Of a stretch of DNA of 64,000 nt, positions 34,267-42,940 are shown piece by piece. The number at the start of each line of letters is the position of its first letter. Position 1 is the stretch's first letter. The position numbers and the translations under genes are program-made. Source of the stretch: Tunturiibacter gelidiferens (GTDB taxonomy: Bacteria > Acidobacteriota > Terriglobia > Terriglobales > Acidobacteriaceae); NCBI RefSeq assembly GCF_013410115.1, contig NZ_JACCCV010000002.1, positions 310,001 to 374,000 of the forward strand. Reading direction: 5' to 3'. A model generated the notes under the pieces. It ran no database searches. It had not been told where the DNA came from and was given only the letters and a program-made list of their open reading frames with translations.

Positions 34267-35238
34267 ATGTCGACAAAGACGCCAGTTAGAGCACTGCTGC
34301 GAAGGAGATTGCCCCCTGACGTGTATGTGGCCCTTCGCAACGTGAAGAGGTCTCCTGTTCGCGCGTTTCAGTGGGCGATGGATCGGTGCGGTTTTGTGGT
34401 GGCGAGGAAGAGCGACTACTATTCACCGCTGCCTTCGCGGTGGAGATTGCAGACAACGCGGGAACGGTGGGACAGGCCTAGTGCCATGCGCGGGATTGAG
34501 TACGATCTGGCGGGGATGAAGGGTACGCTGGCCGACCTGCTTGCTCTGTATCAGGAGGAGTTTCTTGAGCTGACACCCTATGAGGAGGTGTTGCAGCGCG
34601 GATTTGGTCACGGCTATCCACGAGTGGATGCGATGGTTTTGTATGCGATGTTGCGTTGGAAGAGACCTAAGCGGTATGTCGAGGTTGGGTCTGGTTTATC
34701 GACCTACTACGCAAGTCTCGCGGCGGAGCGAAATGAGCGTGAAGGCAGTCCGATGAGGATTACATGTGTTGAACCCTATCCGTTTGAAGCTTTGTGGGCG
34801 ATACCGGAGATCCGAGTGCTGCAACAGGAGGTACAGGATGTGGGAGTTGAGCTGTTCACGTCGCTGGGCAGGAATGACGTGCTGTTTATCGACTCAAGCC
34901 ACATCGTGCGGCTGGATGGAGATGTGCCGTTCTTGTTTCTGGAGGTGCTGCCTGCGATGGCTCCTGGAGCCGTGATTCACGTTCACGACATTCCTTTTCC
35001 TTACCACGGACCACATCCGGCGGAGTATTGGATCTATGAGTGTGTGTGGCCGATGTGGTGGAACGAGTCGATGCTGCTGCATGCGCTTCTGTGTGGAAGC
35101 AGTCAGTTTGCGGTGACGCTGTCGGCTCCGCTGATTCGCCATTATGACGAGGGGTTTCTGCGCAGGGTGGTGTCGGACTATCGGGGGGTGGACACGGAGC
35201 CGAATACGTTTTCGTCGATATGGATTGAGCGGGTTTGA
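34267..35238 (+). CDS. Class I SAM-dependent methyltransferase-like protein
   Basis: This protein of about 323 residues has a Rossmann-type methyltransferase core: RYVEVGSGLSTYYASLAA (motif I, about 135-152), ITCVEPYPFEALW (acidic residue after strand 2), DVLFIDSSHIVRLDGDVPFL (motif with D-SSH, as in Methyltransf_24) and APGAVIHVHDIPFPYHGPHP. The HVHD metal-like motif and the FIDSSH segment are typical of that family, which often acts on glycans or natural products. An N-terminal region of about 100 residues is basic and of unknown role. The ATG at 34267 or the one at 34255 (after GGGGG) are both possible starts. No neighbouring pathway defines the substrate. Confidence 0.75.
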   Translation: MSTKTPVRALLRRRLPPDVYVALRNVKRSPVRAFQWAMDRCGFVVARKSDYYSPLPSRWRLQTTRERWDRPSAMRGIEYDLAGMKGTLADLLALYQEEFLELTPYEEVLQRGFGHGYPRVDAMVLYAMLRWKRPKRYVEVGSGLSTYYASLAAERNEREGSPMRITCVEPYPFEALWAIPEIRVLQQEVQDVGVELFTSLGRNDVLFIDSSHIVRLDGDVPFLFLEVLPAMAPGAVIHVHDIPFPYHGPHPAEYWIYECVWPMWWNESMLLHALLCGSSQFAVTLSAPLIRHYDEGFLRRVVSDYRGVDTEPNTFSSIWIERV

Positions 35239-35285
35239 ACTACGGACCGAATGTGTGACACCGGCAAGCCCGGGCATGATCGGCC

Positions 35286-37304
35286 CTAGTCTTGGTAGGC
35301 AGTGACCTTCGGCAGAAAGATACGGATCGTCGTGCCGTGGTTCTCCGGGGCATCGCTGCTTTCGATCTCGATCTGACCACCGTGACCTTCGACAAACTGC
35401 TTAGCCACAAACAATCCAATGCCGGTACCCACGGTGCTGCGAGTGGTGAAGAAGGCGTCGAACACCCTGGGCAGATGCTCGGGTGCGATCCCCAAGCCAT
35501 CATCCTGGACGGTCAGGATAATCCCATCCGTGGAACGCTTCGCGTCCTCGACGGAGACGGAGAGAACGCCGCCTGCCGGCATAGCGTAGATCGAGTTGGC
35601 GATCAGGTTCGAGATCACCTGCATCATTTCGCCGCGGCGCAACACAATTTTGGCCGACGAATCGAGCGCGGTCCTGATCTCAATGCCGGAAGCTTTACAT
35701 CGTGGCTCGTAGATCGTAATCGCGTGGAGGGCAATCTCTTTGAGCGAGGCATTGCTGGCCGAAGCGTGTTCCCGGTAGTAGCCTAACGTCTGCTTGGCGA
35801 TGTGGGCGACGCGGCCTAGCTCATCTTCCGCAGAGCTGAGGTAGTTGATGCCCGAGGGGTCGGTGATCATGGGGCGGAGAAGGTAGAGCAGATTCATCAC
35901 CGATTCAAGGGGATTATTAATCTCGTGGGCGATCGTCGCGGCCATGCGGCCTGTCGCAGCGATTTTCTCTGCCTGCAATAGGGACTCTTCGATGCGTTTG
36001 CGTCCTGAGATATCGCGGAGAATCTTGGAGGCCCCAATGACTCGTCCGTGCTCGTCCCTGATGGGAGACACCGTAAGCGAGACCTCGACCAGTCGACCGC
36101 CCTTGGTAAGGCGCACAGTCTCGAAGTGTTCGACCCGCTTTCCGGAGCGAATGCTTGCGATGATGGTCTTTTCGTCGGAGTGGAGGTGCTCCGGAATGAG
36201 CCTGAGAATCGACGAGCCGACTATCTCGTCTGCCGAGTAGCCGAAGACGCGGGTGGCCGCCGCGTTCCAGCTGGTGATGATGCCATTGAGATCTTTGCTC
36301 ACGATGACGTCGTCGGAGGATTCAACGATGGCCGCGAGTTCAGAAAGGCGCTTGGAACTATTCCGTACCGCTTCCTGGCCGCTTCTGACTTCCGTGATGT
36401 CCCGAACAGTGCCGAGGATCTGTCCGGCAGAACCATGCATCTTTGGCTGAAGTTGCCCACAGACCTCGATCCAACGCAGAGTCTTATCGGGACGATAGAT
36501 CATTCCTTCGAACTGGAACGGTGTGCCATTTTGCAGGGTTGATTCGGTAGCCTCTCGAAAGGATTGGCGGAAGTCGGGATGCACGACCTCGTTGATGAAC
36601 GCGGAGCCGTTGATGGGGCCTTCTTCGCGCGTCCGCCCGAAGATCTCGTACATCTGGTCATTTTCCCAGATTCCACGATCTTCAAGGGTGTCCCACATGA
36701 ACACTCCAAGCTTCGCAACCTCTGTTGCCAGCTTCAGCTTTGTCTCGCTTTCGCGAAGTTTGCGAGCTCCCATCACGATGTCGGTCGTGTTGCGGTAAGC
36801 ATCGTAGATGCCTACGATCCTGGCGTTTTCATAGACCGGGATGAGTGAATAGCTCCAATAATGGTCCTCCAGAACTCCATCCAGGAAGATCGGGATGAAC
36901 ATGTTGTCTCGTACCGCTGTCAGGCCCTGGTAGAGACAGGCATTCAGATCGGCACTGACCAGATCCCAGGCCTCCGGGAAGACATCGCGGTATAGACCGC
37001 CGAGCGCGCTGGGGTGCTTTCCCATCAGGGTGGGGATGGCCGCATCGTTGTACAGAAACACCATCTCCGGCCCCCAGGAGAGGATGGTTGGAAATGGCGA
37101 ATGCAACATGAGATTTACGGTGGTGACGAGGGTCTCGGACCAGTCTTCGATGGGCCCCAGGGGTGTCGAGCTCCATTCGTGGGCTCGAATGCGATCGGCC
37201 ATCTCGCTGTTTCCGGTAATCAGGGTCTTCGCTCGTGCTGTCGGAGCGGGTGCACTTACAGTCATTGGATCACCGGCTCGAACATTATGCGTTCCAGTAT
37301 CCAC
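35286..37304 (-). CDS. PAS-domain sensor histidine kinase
   Basis: This 672-residue kinase appears cytoplasmic, as no transmembrane segment is evident. Three PAS-type sensor regions are seen: an N-terminal one (PLGPIEDWSETLVTTVNLML to PEAWDLV, about 40-120), a second after LRESETKLKLATEVAKLGVF (about 185-300) and a third around IVSKDLNGIITSWNAAATRV (about 325-430). The dimerisation/phosphoacceptor helix contains AATIAHEINNPLESVMNLLY (His near 459). The ATPase domain has the N box VISNLIANSIYAMP, G1 DDGLGI and G2 GTGIGLFVAKQ. The GTG at 37304 follows AAAGGTAG; an internal ATG at 37265 is possible. No response regulator is adjacent, and the lone receiver at 22228 is one candidate partner. Confidence 0.9.
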   Translation of the reverse strand: MDTGTHNVRAGDPMTVSAPAPTARAKTLITGNSEMADRIRAHEWSSTPLGPIEDWSETLVTTVNLMLHSPFPTILSWGPEMVFLYNDAAIPTLMGKHPSALGGLYRDVFPEAWDLVSADLNACLYQGLTAVRDNMFIPIFLDGVLEDHYWSYSLIPVYENARIVGIYDAYRNTTDIVMGARKLRESETKLKLATEVAKLGVFMWDTLEDRGIWENDQMYEIFGRTREEGPINGSAFINEVVHPDFRQSFREATESTLQNGTPFQFEGMIYRPDKTLRWIEVCGQLQPKMHGSAGQILGTVRDITEVRSGQEAVRNSSKRLSELAAIVESSDDVIVSKDLNGIITSWNAAATRVFGYSADEIVGSSILRLIPEHLHSDEKTIIASIRSGKRVEHFETVRLTKGGRLVEVSLTVSPIRDEHGRVIGASKILRDISGRKRIEESLLQAEKIAATGRMAATIAHEINNPLESVMNLLYLLRPMITDPSGINYLSSAEDELGRVAHIAKQTLGYYREHASASNASLKEIALHAITIYEPRCKASGIEIRTALDSSAKIVLRRGEMMQVISNLIANSIYAMPAGGVLSVSVEDAKRSTDGIILTVQDDGLGIAPEHLPRVFDAFFTTRSTVGTGIGLFVAKQFVEGHGGQIEIESSDAPENHGTTIRIFLPKVTAYQD

Positions 37305-37391
37305 TAATGACTACCTTTCGTATTCGCTCAATTTCAGAAGATTAGTATAGTCATCTACCCGACGCATAATCACGTAAGAATATAAGCGGCC

Positions 37392-37419
37392 CAACCCCCG
37401 CGTTCAGCTTCCGGGGTTG
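37392..37419 (-). terminator. hairpin downstream of the VWFA-like gene
   Basis: CAACCCC (37392-37398) and GGGGTTG (37413-37419) form a 7-bp stem, 40 bases past the stop of the minus-strand gene ending at 37458 and before the histidine kinase start. It is probably a terminator, although the T-run is poor. Confidence 0.5.
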
Positions 37420-37457
37420 AGCCACTGTTGTGTGTCTGTTGAGTATTCGCTCGGGGA

Positions 37458-38420
37458 TTAGTTGGAGACGACGGTCCCGGGACGGACCTGAGAGGGAGCG
37501 CGGAGTTTGGTCCTGGGCAGATCCGTCGAGGTTCTGAGGCTGACGAGTTTTTTGTTCGCGTCTACGGGAAAGGTGGCGATGTAGGTTCGAGCGATGGCCT
37601 CCTGGAACTGCTGGAGGTAGGGGGCCATGGAGACGGGGTTTTGGCCGGTGCTTTGGTAGAGGGAGAGGCCGCCTGTTCCCTCGGCCAGTTGAGAGAGATA
37701 GTTCTGGCCGCTGAAGCTGCCGCGGCCACGAGCGAAGCCGGCGTCGCTGAAGTAGATGGAGTAGACGGGGACGCCAGCGCGCTGGGCATCGGTGACGGAG
37801 GCGTCGACGTAGGGGCTGTTTTGGTTGAGCGGGCTGGTGCTGCCGTTGTAGGGGTCTACGCCGTTGGTGATCATGAGGACGAAGCGGGGCTTGTGAACGG
37901 GGCCTTCTCTGCGCTGGACGGGGTTGATCTGATTCTCAGCCTGACCGGGCCAGTTCTTGACGAACTCGGAGAGGCAGAAGTAGGGGCTGGCGCTGGAGCC
38001 GGGGATGCCGCTGGGGATGTGGAGGCCTTGGGCTGCGGCGGCGAGGTTGGAGGTAAAGCCTGCGGAGCCGGAGCCGGGGCGGACCGTGCCGTTCTGCATG
38101 TAGCCGACGAAGACTTCAGTGCCTGCGGGAAGGCCGGTGATGAAGGCGCGGAGGTTGTTCAGTTCACGGCCGACGCTGGTGCGTAAGCCGTCGTCGATGA
38201 GAAGAGCGACCTGGGCTCCGCCGGGCGGTATGGGGGCGAGATTGGCGAGTGGGGTGGCGTGGTTGTCGATTTTGATGGTGAGATCTTTTGCGGTGGGGCT
38301 GACGGGGGTCTTGGAATCGAAGGCGATGAGGGCCTGCGTGGAGGCGGGGCCTTCCTGAGCGTAGGCTGCGGTCGTCGTAGTTGCTGCGAGGAGAGTAAGT
38401 GCAAGAAGATATCGGTTCAT
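37458..38420 (-). CDS. Secreted VWFA-related protein (acidobacterial type)
   Basis: This 320-residue exported protein has the signal peptide MNRYLLALTLLAATTTTAAY followed by AQE. The VWFA-like fold begins QVALLIDDGLRTSVGRELNN, where the MIDAS-type first motif is degenerate (DDGLRTS instead of DxSxS). It continues through FITGLPAGTEVFVGYMQNGT and FVLMITNGVDPYNGSTSPLN. The arrangement resembles the 'VWFA-related Acidobacterial domain' proteins abundant in this phylum, but the substrate or partner is unknown. The ATG at 38420 with AAGGGAA upstream was chosen. The frame stays open further upstream only because it runs into the repeat element at 38536. Loss of the canonical metal-site residues suggests altered or no metal binding. 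Confidence 0.8.
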   Translation of the reverse strand: MNRYLLALTLLAATTTTAAYAQEGPASTQALIAFDSKTPVSPTAKDLTIKIDNHATPLANLAPIPPGGAQVALLIDDGLRTSVGRELNNLRAFITGLPAGTEVFVGYMQNGTVRPGSGSAGFTSNLAAAAQGLHIPSGIPGSSASPYFCLSEFVKNWPGQAENQINPVQRREGPVHKPRFVLMITNGVDPYNGSTSPLNQNSPYVDASVTDAQRAGVPVYSIYFSDAGFARGRGSFSGQNYLSQLAEGTGGLSLYQSTGQNPVSMAPYLQQFQEAIARTYIATFPVDANKKLVSLRTSTDLPRTKLRAPSQVRPGTVVSN

Positions 38421-38535
38421 TTTTGTTCCCTTCAATTGTTTAGACGGTGCAGAGAGGCTCTGCGATGCGGGGAGGGCAAGAACATACAAGATAGAAACAC
38501 GAGAGAGACATGTTCGTTGCGTTTTCCGGTGCGGG

Positions 38536-38740
38536 GTCCTGCCGGACGGGCGCCCTGCGCGGGCAGCGGTCACTTCGTGACTTGTGTACCTTTTCTGGGT
38601 GAGTGAAGGGCGCTGGGCCTCCCGTTGGTCGGCGATGATGGTTCCGGCCAGCGGGAGGAGCTATGTTGATGACTTGCCGAGACCGGTATACGCGTCACGA
38701 AGTAACCGCCCTCCGCGCAGGAGGCCCGTCCGGCAGGACC
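38536..38740. repeat. 3'-end hairpin-array repeat, copy 5 (full, unlike arms)
   Basis: The left arm is GTCCTGCCGGACGGGC, GCCC-TGCGC-GGGC, GGTCACTTCGTGAC, TGTGTACC and CCTCCCGTTGGTCGG. The right arm has GGTATACGCGTCACGAAGTA, then CTCCGCGCAGGAG (the CTCC/GGAG stem on the opposite strand) and CCCGTCCGGCAGGAC. It ends 11 bases from the stop codon of the TonB-dependent receptor at 38752. The two arms carry different variable stems. Confidence 0.9.
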
Positions 38741-38751
38741 TATCTTTCGCT

Positions 38752-41160
38752 TTAGTTGCCGCCGATGCGGATCTTCATTCCGGCGCGGATGGTGAAGGGC
38801 AGGCCGGGGTAGCCGATGGGGCCGATGTGCTGCTGGCCGAGAAGATTGTCGAGCTGGGTGAAGACGGTGATGTGGCGGGTGGCGTTGAAGAGGACGTTGA
38901 GATCGAGCTTGGCGTAGCCGAAGTCGAGGTCCTGGTTGGGGAGCAGGAGCGTGTTGCCGCCGTTGCGGTCGTTGTGGAGCTGGAAGGTGGAGTCATCGCT
39001 GCGGGAGGCGAGAGCACCTTTGATGGCGGCGGAGAATCTGCTGGCAGAGTATTGAACGGCGAAGAAGCCGGTGCTGGGCGGGCGATTGAAGGGGCGATTG
39101 CCGACGATGGGTGAAAGCGCTCCGATGGGGATGCCGGGAAGTTCGGGGTTGAAGGCGGGAGCGACGTTGTCGGAGGTGAAGGACTGCTCGACGAGTGAGG
39201 CGAGGTAGGTGTAGCCGCCCCGGAGGAAGAGATGCGTGAGGGGCTGGTATTGAAGCTCGAGTTCGAGACCCTGGGTGCGGTAGGCGAGAGAGTTCAGCGA
39301 GGCGTCGGGGACTTGCAGGGCTATGTTGGCGGGGATGGCGAAGTACTGCTCGAGGCCGTTGGGCGCGAGGTGCTCGAGCTGGTGGCTGAACTGGTCGTGG
39401 AAGTAGCCGGCTTTGAGGATGAGCTTCTGGTTGAGGATGTTCTGGTCGACGCCGAGGTCGAAGGTGCGGGAGCGTTCGGCGGCGACTGGGCGGATGTTGT
39501 AGGTGACGATTGCGGATTGATTGCCGGTCTCGTCGAGGAGGGTATCGAGGCTGGTGAACTGGTTTTCGAGGGTTGGCTCCTGCACGCCGGTGGCGGCGCT
39601 GGCGCGGAGGCTGGTGCCGTGAAAGGCGCGATGGCCTGGGCGGACGGGCACGTAGGTGAGGCCGATGCGCGGTGTTCCTGCGGTGCCGTAGAGGTGGTTG
39701 CGCTCGATGGTCGCGCCGAGGGAGTAGAAGAGGCGGTGGCGGATGTCGCCCTGAACCTGGAGCGTGTATTGGAAGTTGGTGCGCTGGGCCTGTTGGTTGA
39801 AGCCGGTGGTGGGATTGTAGAGGCGGCCGCGCTCGTCTTCGTAGTGGAAGCTGAAGAGGGCGGCGATGCGGTAGGGGAAGGTGTAGTCGGTCTGGTAGTA
39901 GAGTTCGTCGCGGTTGTGGACGTTGTCGAGGGTGGGTGAGAGGAAGGCGGCTTGTCCGATGGCGGTGTAGCCGTTGGCTCCGCGGAGGGTGACGATGTTG
40001 CCGTATTGGATGGCGTCGTTGGGGAGTTGATCGAACTGCTGCTCTTGTTCGCGATGGCGGCTGATGCCGTAGCGGGCGAGGTTGTGCCAGTTCCCTGCCA
40101 AGGTGTTTTCGATGGTGAGGCCGGAGACGAGATTCTGATCGGCTTGCTTGCCGGAGGCGGAGAAGCCGTAGATGTCGTGCGCTTGCGGCAGGCCTACGGC
40201 GGAGTCGGCATTGCGGAGGGTGAAGCGGGCGGTGGTGTTCGAGAAGATGCTGTAGCCGATGTTGGCGGTGCTGGTGGTGAGGTGGTACTCGTCGCGTGGG
40301 AGTGCGTTGGAGGTGTTGAAGCGGCTGAAGGCGGCTTGGTAGTCGAGCCTTTTGAAGGTGCCGGAGAGGATGGCTTCGTTGCGGTAGGTGTGGAAGTTTC
40401 CTGCGTCGCCGGTGTAGTCGAGAGTGGGACGGAGGAAGTTGCTGCGAGTGGTGGCGAGGCGGACGACGGAGGCTTCGGCACCGGTGCCATAGAGGGCGCT
40501 GTTGGCTCCGCGATAGATCTCGGGGCCGGCGAGGGTGGTGGTGGCGATGGTGCTGAAGTCGAAGTCGCCGCCGATGTTGGCTGCGGGGACGCCGTCGATG
40601 AGGATCTTGTTGGCGTCGGGACTGCCGCCGCGGACGTAGAGGCCGATGGGGCCGCCCGCCTGGCCGGTCTGGATCGCGTTGGTGCCGGGGTCCTGGCGGA
40701 GGTCGTTGAGTATGTTGATCTGGGTCTCGAGGTCTTGCTTCGGGATGAGCGTGATGGCGGCGGGGATCTGTTGGATTGGCGTGGGGATGCCGGTGGCGGT
40801 GACGGCGAGTTGTGGGGTGACGGTGGAGTATTCGAGGACGACGTTGCGGGTGATGATTGCGGTGCGGCCGCCGTAGAAGGCGTCGCCGATGCTGGGAGTG
40901 AAGGGCGAGGCGGAGGTGAGAAGGACGAAGCGGCCGGGGAGTCCGCTGCGGATTTCGTAGGTGCCGTCCATGAGGGTGAAGGTGAAGGCGGCGACGCTGC
41001 GGCCCTGGATGAGCTGGATGCGGGCGTTGCCGAGGGGGACCCCGAGGGGCGTGGTTACGGTGCCTCGAACGATGACGGCTCTGGCAAGCGGGACGGTGAA
41101 GAGAGCGGCGGCGAGGGCGAGAAGGAGGCTGATCGCGCTACGGGGCGCCGTAAGGAACAT
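38752..41160 (-). CDS. TonB-dependent receptor with carboxypeptidase-regulatory N-terminal domain
   Basis: This outer-membrane active transporter of about 802 residues has a signal peptide (SAISLLLALAAALFTVPLAR) and a short beta-sandwich domain (VRGTVTTPLGVPLGNARIQL then FTLMDGTYEIRSG). The plug follows: ITLIPKQDLETQINILNDLR, then GGPIGLYVRGGSPDANKILI, DGVPAANIGGDFDFSTIA and GPEIYRGANSALYGTGAEAS. A 22-stranded barrel fills the rest, ending TIRAGMKIRIGGN. The plug resembles vitamin B12/siderophore-type receptors, but the ligand is unknown. The ATG at 41160 sets the signal peptide; the longer frame runs into the neighbouring repeat. No periplasmic or inner-membrane partner is encoded nearby. 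Confidence 0.9.
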   Translation of the reverse strand: MFLTAPRSAISLLLALAAALFTVPLARAVIVRGTVTTPLGVPLGNARIQLIQGRSVAAFTFTLMDGTYEIRSGLPGRFVLLTSASPFTPSIGDAFYGGRTAIITRNVVLEYSTVTPQLAVTATGIPTPIQQIPAAITLIPKQDLETQINILNDLRQDPGTNAIQTGQAGGPIGLYVRGGSPDANKILIDGVPAANIGGDFDFSTIATTTLAGPEIYRGANSALYGTGAEASVVRLATTRSNFLRPTLDYTGDAGNFHTYRNEAILSGTFKRLDYQAAFSRFNTSNALPRDEYHLTTSTANIGYSIFSNTTARFTLRNADSAVGLPQAHDIYGFSASGKQADQNLVSGLTIENTLAGNWHNLARYGISRHREQEQQFDQLPNDAIQYGNIVTLRGANGYTAIGQAAFLSPTLDNVHNRDELYYQTDYTFPYRIAALFSFHYEDERGRLYNPTTGFNQQAQRTNFQYTLQVQGDIRHRLFYSLGATIERNHLYGTAGTPRIGLTYVPVRPGHRAFHGTSLRASAATGVQEPTLENQFTSLDTLLDETGNQSAIVTYNIRPVAAERSRTFDLGVDQNILNQKLILKAGYFHDQFSHQLEHLAPNGLEQYFAIPANIALQVPDASLNSLAYRTQGLELELQYQPLTHLFLRGGYTYLASLVEQSFTSDNVAPAFNPELPGIPIGALSPIVGNRPFNRPPSTGFFAVQYSASRFSAAIKGALASRSDDSTFQLHNDRNGGNTLLLPNQDLDFGYAKLDLNVLFNATRHITVFTQLDNLLGQQHIGPIGYPGLPFTIRAGMKIRIGGN

Positions 41161-41182
41161 AGGTTGATTGTAAGTGGGCGAG

Positions 41183-41281
41183 GTCCTGCCGGACGGGCCC
41201 GCTGCGCGTGGCGCGGTCACTTCGTGACTTGTATACCTTGTTATGGCGAGTAAAGCTTGGTGGTCCTCCCTTTGGTCGGAA
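41183..41281. repeat. 3'-end hairpin-array repeat, copy 6 (left half only)
   Basis: This copy has only the left arm: GTCCTGCCGGACGGGC, CCGC-TGCGC-GTGG (one G-T wobble), GCGGTCACTTCGTGAC, TTGTATACC and CCTCCCTTTGGTCGG. It ends 2 bases from the stop codon of the quinone oxidoreductase (41284) and about 22 bases upstream of the receptor start. It is the mirror of the right-half element at 25942. Confidence 0.88.
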
Positions 41282-41283
41282 GT

Positions 41284-42252
41284 TTATGGGATTAGGAGGA
41301 GCTTGCCGGTGGTTCTGCGGGACTCGAGATCGCGATGGGCCTGCGCGGCGTCGGCGAGTGGGTAGACGTGCTCGATGCGAAGCCTGAGGGTGTTGTTGGC
41401 GACTGCATCGAAGACCTCTTTGGCGCGGTGTTCGAGTTCGGCGCGGGTGGCGATGTAGTCCTTGAGGGTGGGGCGGGTGACGTAGAGGGAGCCCATGGTG
41501 GAGAGACGGATGAGGTCGAAGGGCGGGACGGCTCCGCTGGCGCCACCGAAGAGAACGACGAGGCCGCGGGGGCGAAGGCACTGGAGAGACTGCTCGAAGG
41601 TGGATTTGCCGACGGAGTCGTAGACCACGGGGAGGCCTCGGCCAGAGGTGAGTTGCTTAACCTTCGCGGCGAAGTCCTCTTTGGTGTAGAAGATGATCTC
41701 GTCGGCTCCGGCGGCGCGGGCGAGGGTGGCTTTTTCTTCGCTGGAGACGGTGGTGAAGACGCGGGCGCCGAGGGCTTTGGCCATCTGGATGAAGAGGAGG
41801 CCGGTGCCGCCTGCTCCGGCATGGATGAGGATCTCGTCGCCGGACTGGACGGGGTAGGCGGAGTGGAGGAGGTAGTGGGCGGTCATGCCCTGGAGGATGG
41901 CAGCGGCGGCTTGCTGGGTGGTGACGCCTTCCGGGATGGCAACGAGGCGGGCGGCGGGAGCGACGGCGAACTGGGCGTAGGTGCCGGGGATGAGGCACCA
42001 GGCTACGCGGTCGCCGGCTTTGAAGGCGGTGACGTCGGGGGCAACGGAGACGATGGTGCCGGCGGCCTCCTGGCCGAGGGTGTAGGGGAGTTTGGCGGGG
42101 TAGCGGCCCTCGCGGAAGTAGGTGTCGATGAAGTTGACGCCGGAGGCTTCGATGCGGATGAGGGCTTCGCCGGGGCCGGGGGTTGGCGTGGGGAGGTCGG
42201 TGAGGGTGAGGACGTCGGCGGAGCCGGTGGTGAGGATCTGGATGGCTTGCAT
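41284..42252 (-). CDS. NADPH:quinone oxidoreductase (zeta-crystallin-like MDR family)
   Basis: This 322-residue medium-chain dehydrogenase/reductase is of the QOR type, reducing quinones with NADPH. The start MQAIQILTTGSADVLTLTDL and ASGVNFIDTYFREGRYPAKL are characteristic, as is the absence of zinc ligands. The cofactor motif is HAGAGGTGLLFIQMAKALGA (about 149-168). VYDSVGKSTFEQSLQCLRPR follows at the expected place. It is cytoplasmic and complete. It appears to be an independent unit, with a half repeat element abutting the 3' end. Confidence 0.92.
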   Translation of the reverse strand: MQAIQILTTGSADVLTLTDLPTPTPGPGEALIRIEASGVNFIDTYFREGRYPAKLPYTLGQEAAGTIVSVAPDVTAFKAGDRVAWCLIPGTYAQFAVAPAARLVAIPEGVTTQQAAAAILQGMTAHYLLHSAYPVQSGDEILIHAGAGGTGLLFIQMAKALGARVFTTVSSEEKATLARAAGADEIIFYTKEDFAAKVKQLTSGRGLPVVYDSVGKSTFEQSLQCLRPRGLVVLFGGASGAVPPFDLIRLSTMGSLYVTRPTLKDYIATRAELEHRAKEVFDAVANNTLRLRIEHVYPLADAAQAHRDLESRRTTGKLLLIP

Positions 42253-42349
42253 GGCTGGTTGTCAGGGTACAACATCTGAAAGTCGCGGGGCGCGATTGAA
42301 GTAGGCTAATCTGAGGCCCCAGAGACGGTGTCGAATCGAGGAATGAGAT

Positions 42350-42756
42350 ATGGAATTACTTACAATGAGGAACCTTTTCACTTTCGCATTCTTATTTGCA
42401 ATTGCAAACGTCGTATCTGCGGCTCAATTAGACAAGGCAACGTTGATAGGCCAATGGGACTATACGTCATACACCATTCTCCAGAGAGGCAGACCTCTGG
42501 CGCTGTGCAGTTCAAGCCACGCACTATGTTGTTTACCTATCACGAAGGCGGCGCTTGGGAAATGGAAGCAGGTGACGCTACCCACACAAAACTCAATGGC
42601 AGCTATGAAGTACATGACACTGAGCTAATTATGAAGAAGACGGATGGTTCGACCTATCAAGACTTTACAGTTGAGTTCAGAAACGACGGGAAAGAAATGG
42701 TTATGAGAGATAAACGTTCCATCGTCACCGCGAGCAAAGTCGAAGCTACCCCGTAA
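42350..42756 (+). pseudogene. Small secreted lipocalin-like protein gene with a -1 frameshift
   Basis: Two overlapping frames together make one coherent protein. The first frame (42350 or 42365 onward) gives a signal peptide (RNLFTFAFLFAIANVVSA) and a domain start (QLDKATLIGQWDYTSYTILQ). The second, shifted by -1, gives TSGAVQFKPRTMLFTYHEGG, KLNGSYEVHDTELIMKKTDG and FRNDGKEMVMRDKRSIVTAS, ending at 42756. The pattern 'L-I-G-x-W ... F-K-P ... G-x-Y ... D-x-L-x-K' resembles small lipocalin-like or DUF-type secreted proteins. The break lies near 42481-42505 and equals loss of one base. No slippery heptamer is visible there. It may be a pseudogene, or a sequencing or assembly error. The gene is visibly more A+T-rich than its neighbours, which suggests transfer. 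Confidence 0.65.
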
Positions 42757-42940
42757 CTTCAAAAGCAGAAAGCAATAATTCCACAAAACAATTAGAAGAA
42801 GAGAGTTACGAAGCGATCCAGCAGATGATTTCATCTAAACTTGAGATATCAGATTCGAGGCGTTGCTTCGCCTTCTGTCCCCTGGTTGTAACTGTGGGGC
42901 GAGTTTTGAGTCGAACCTTTGAAGGGGATTGAAGAAGATT

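Noticed and set aside
39232..41253. Long plus-strand open frames (235 and 433 codons) opposite the TonB-dependent receptor
   Set aside because: Gly/Ala/Val/Glu-rich low-complexity products caused by high G+C at third codon positions; the minus strand encodes a full receptor.
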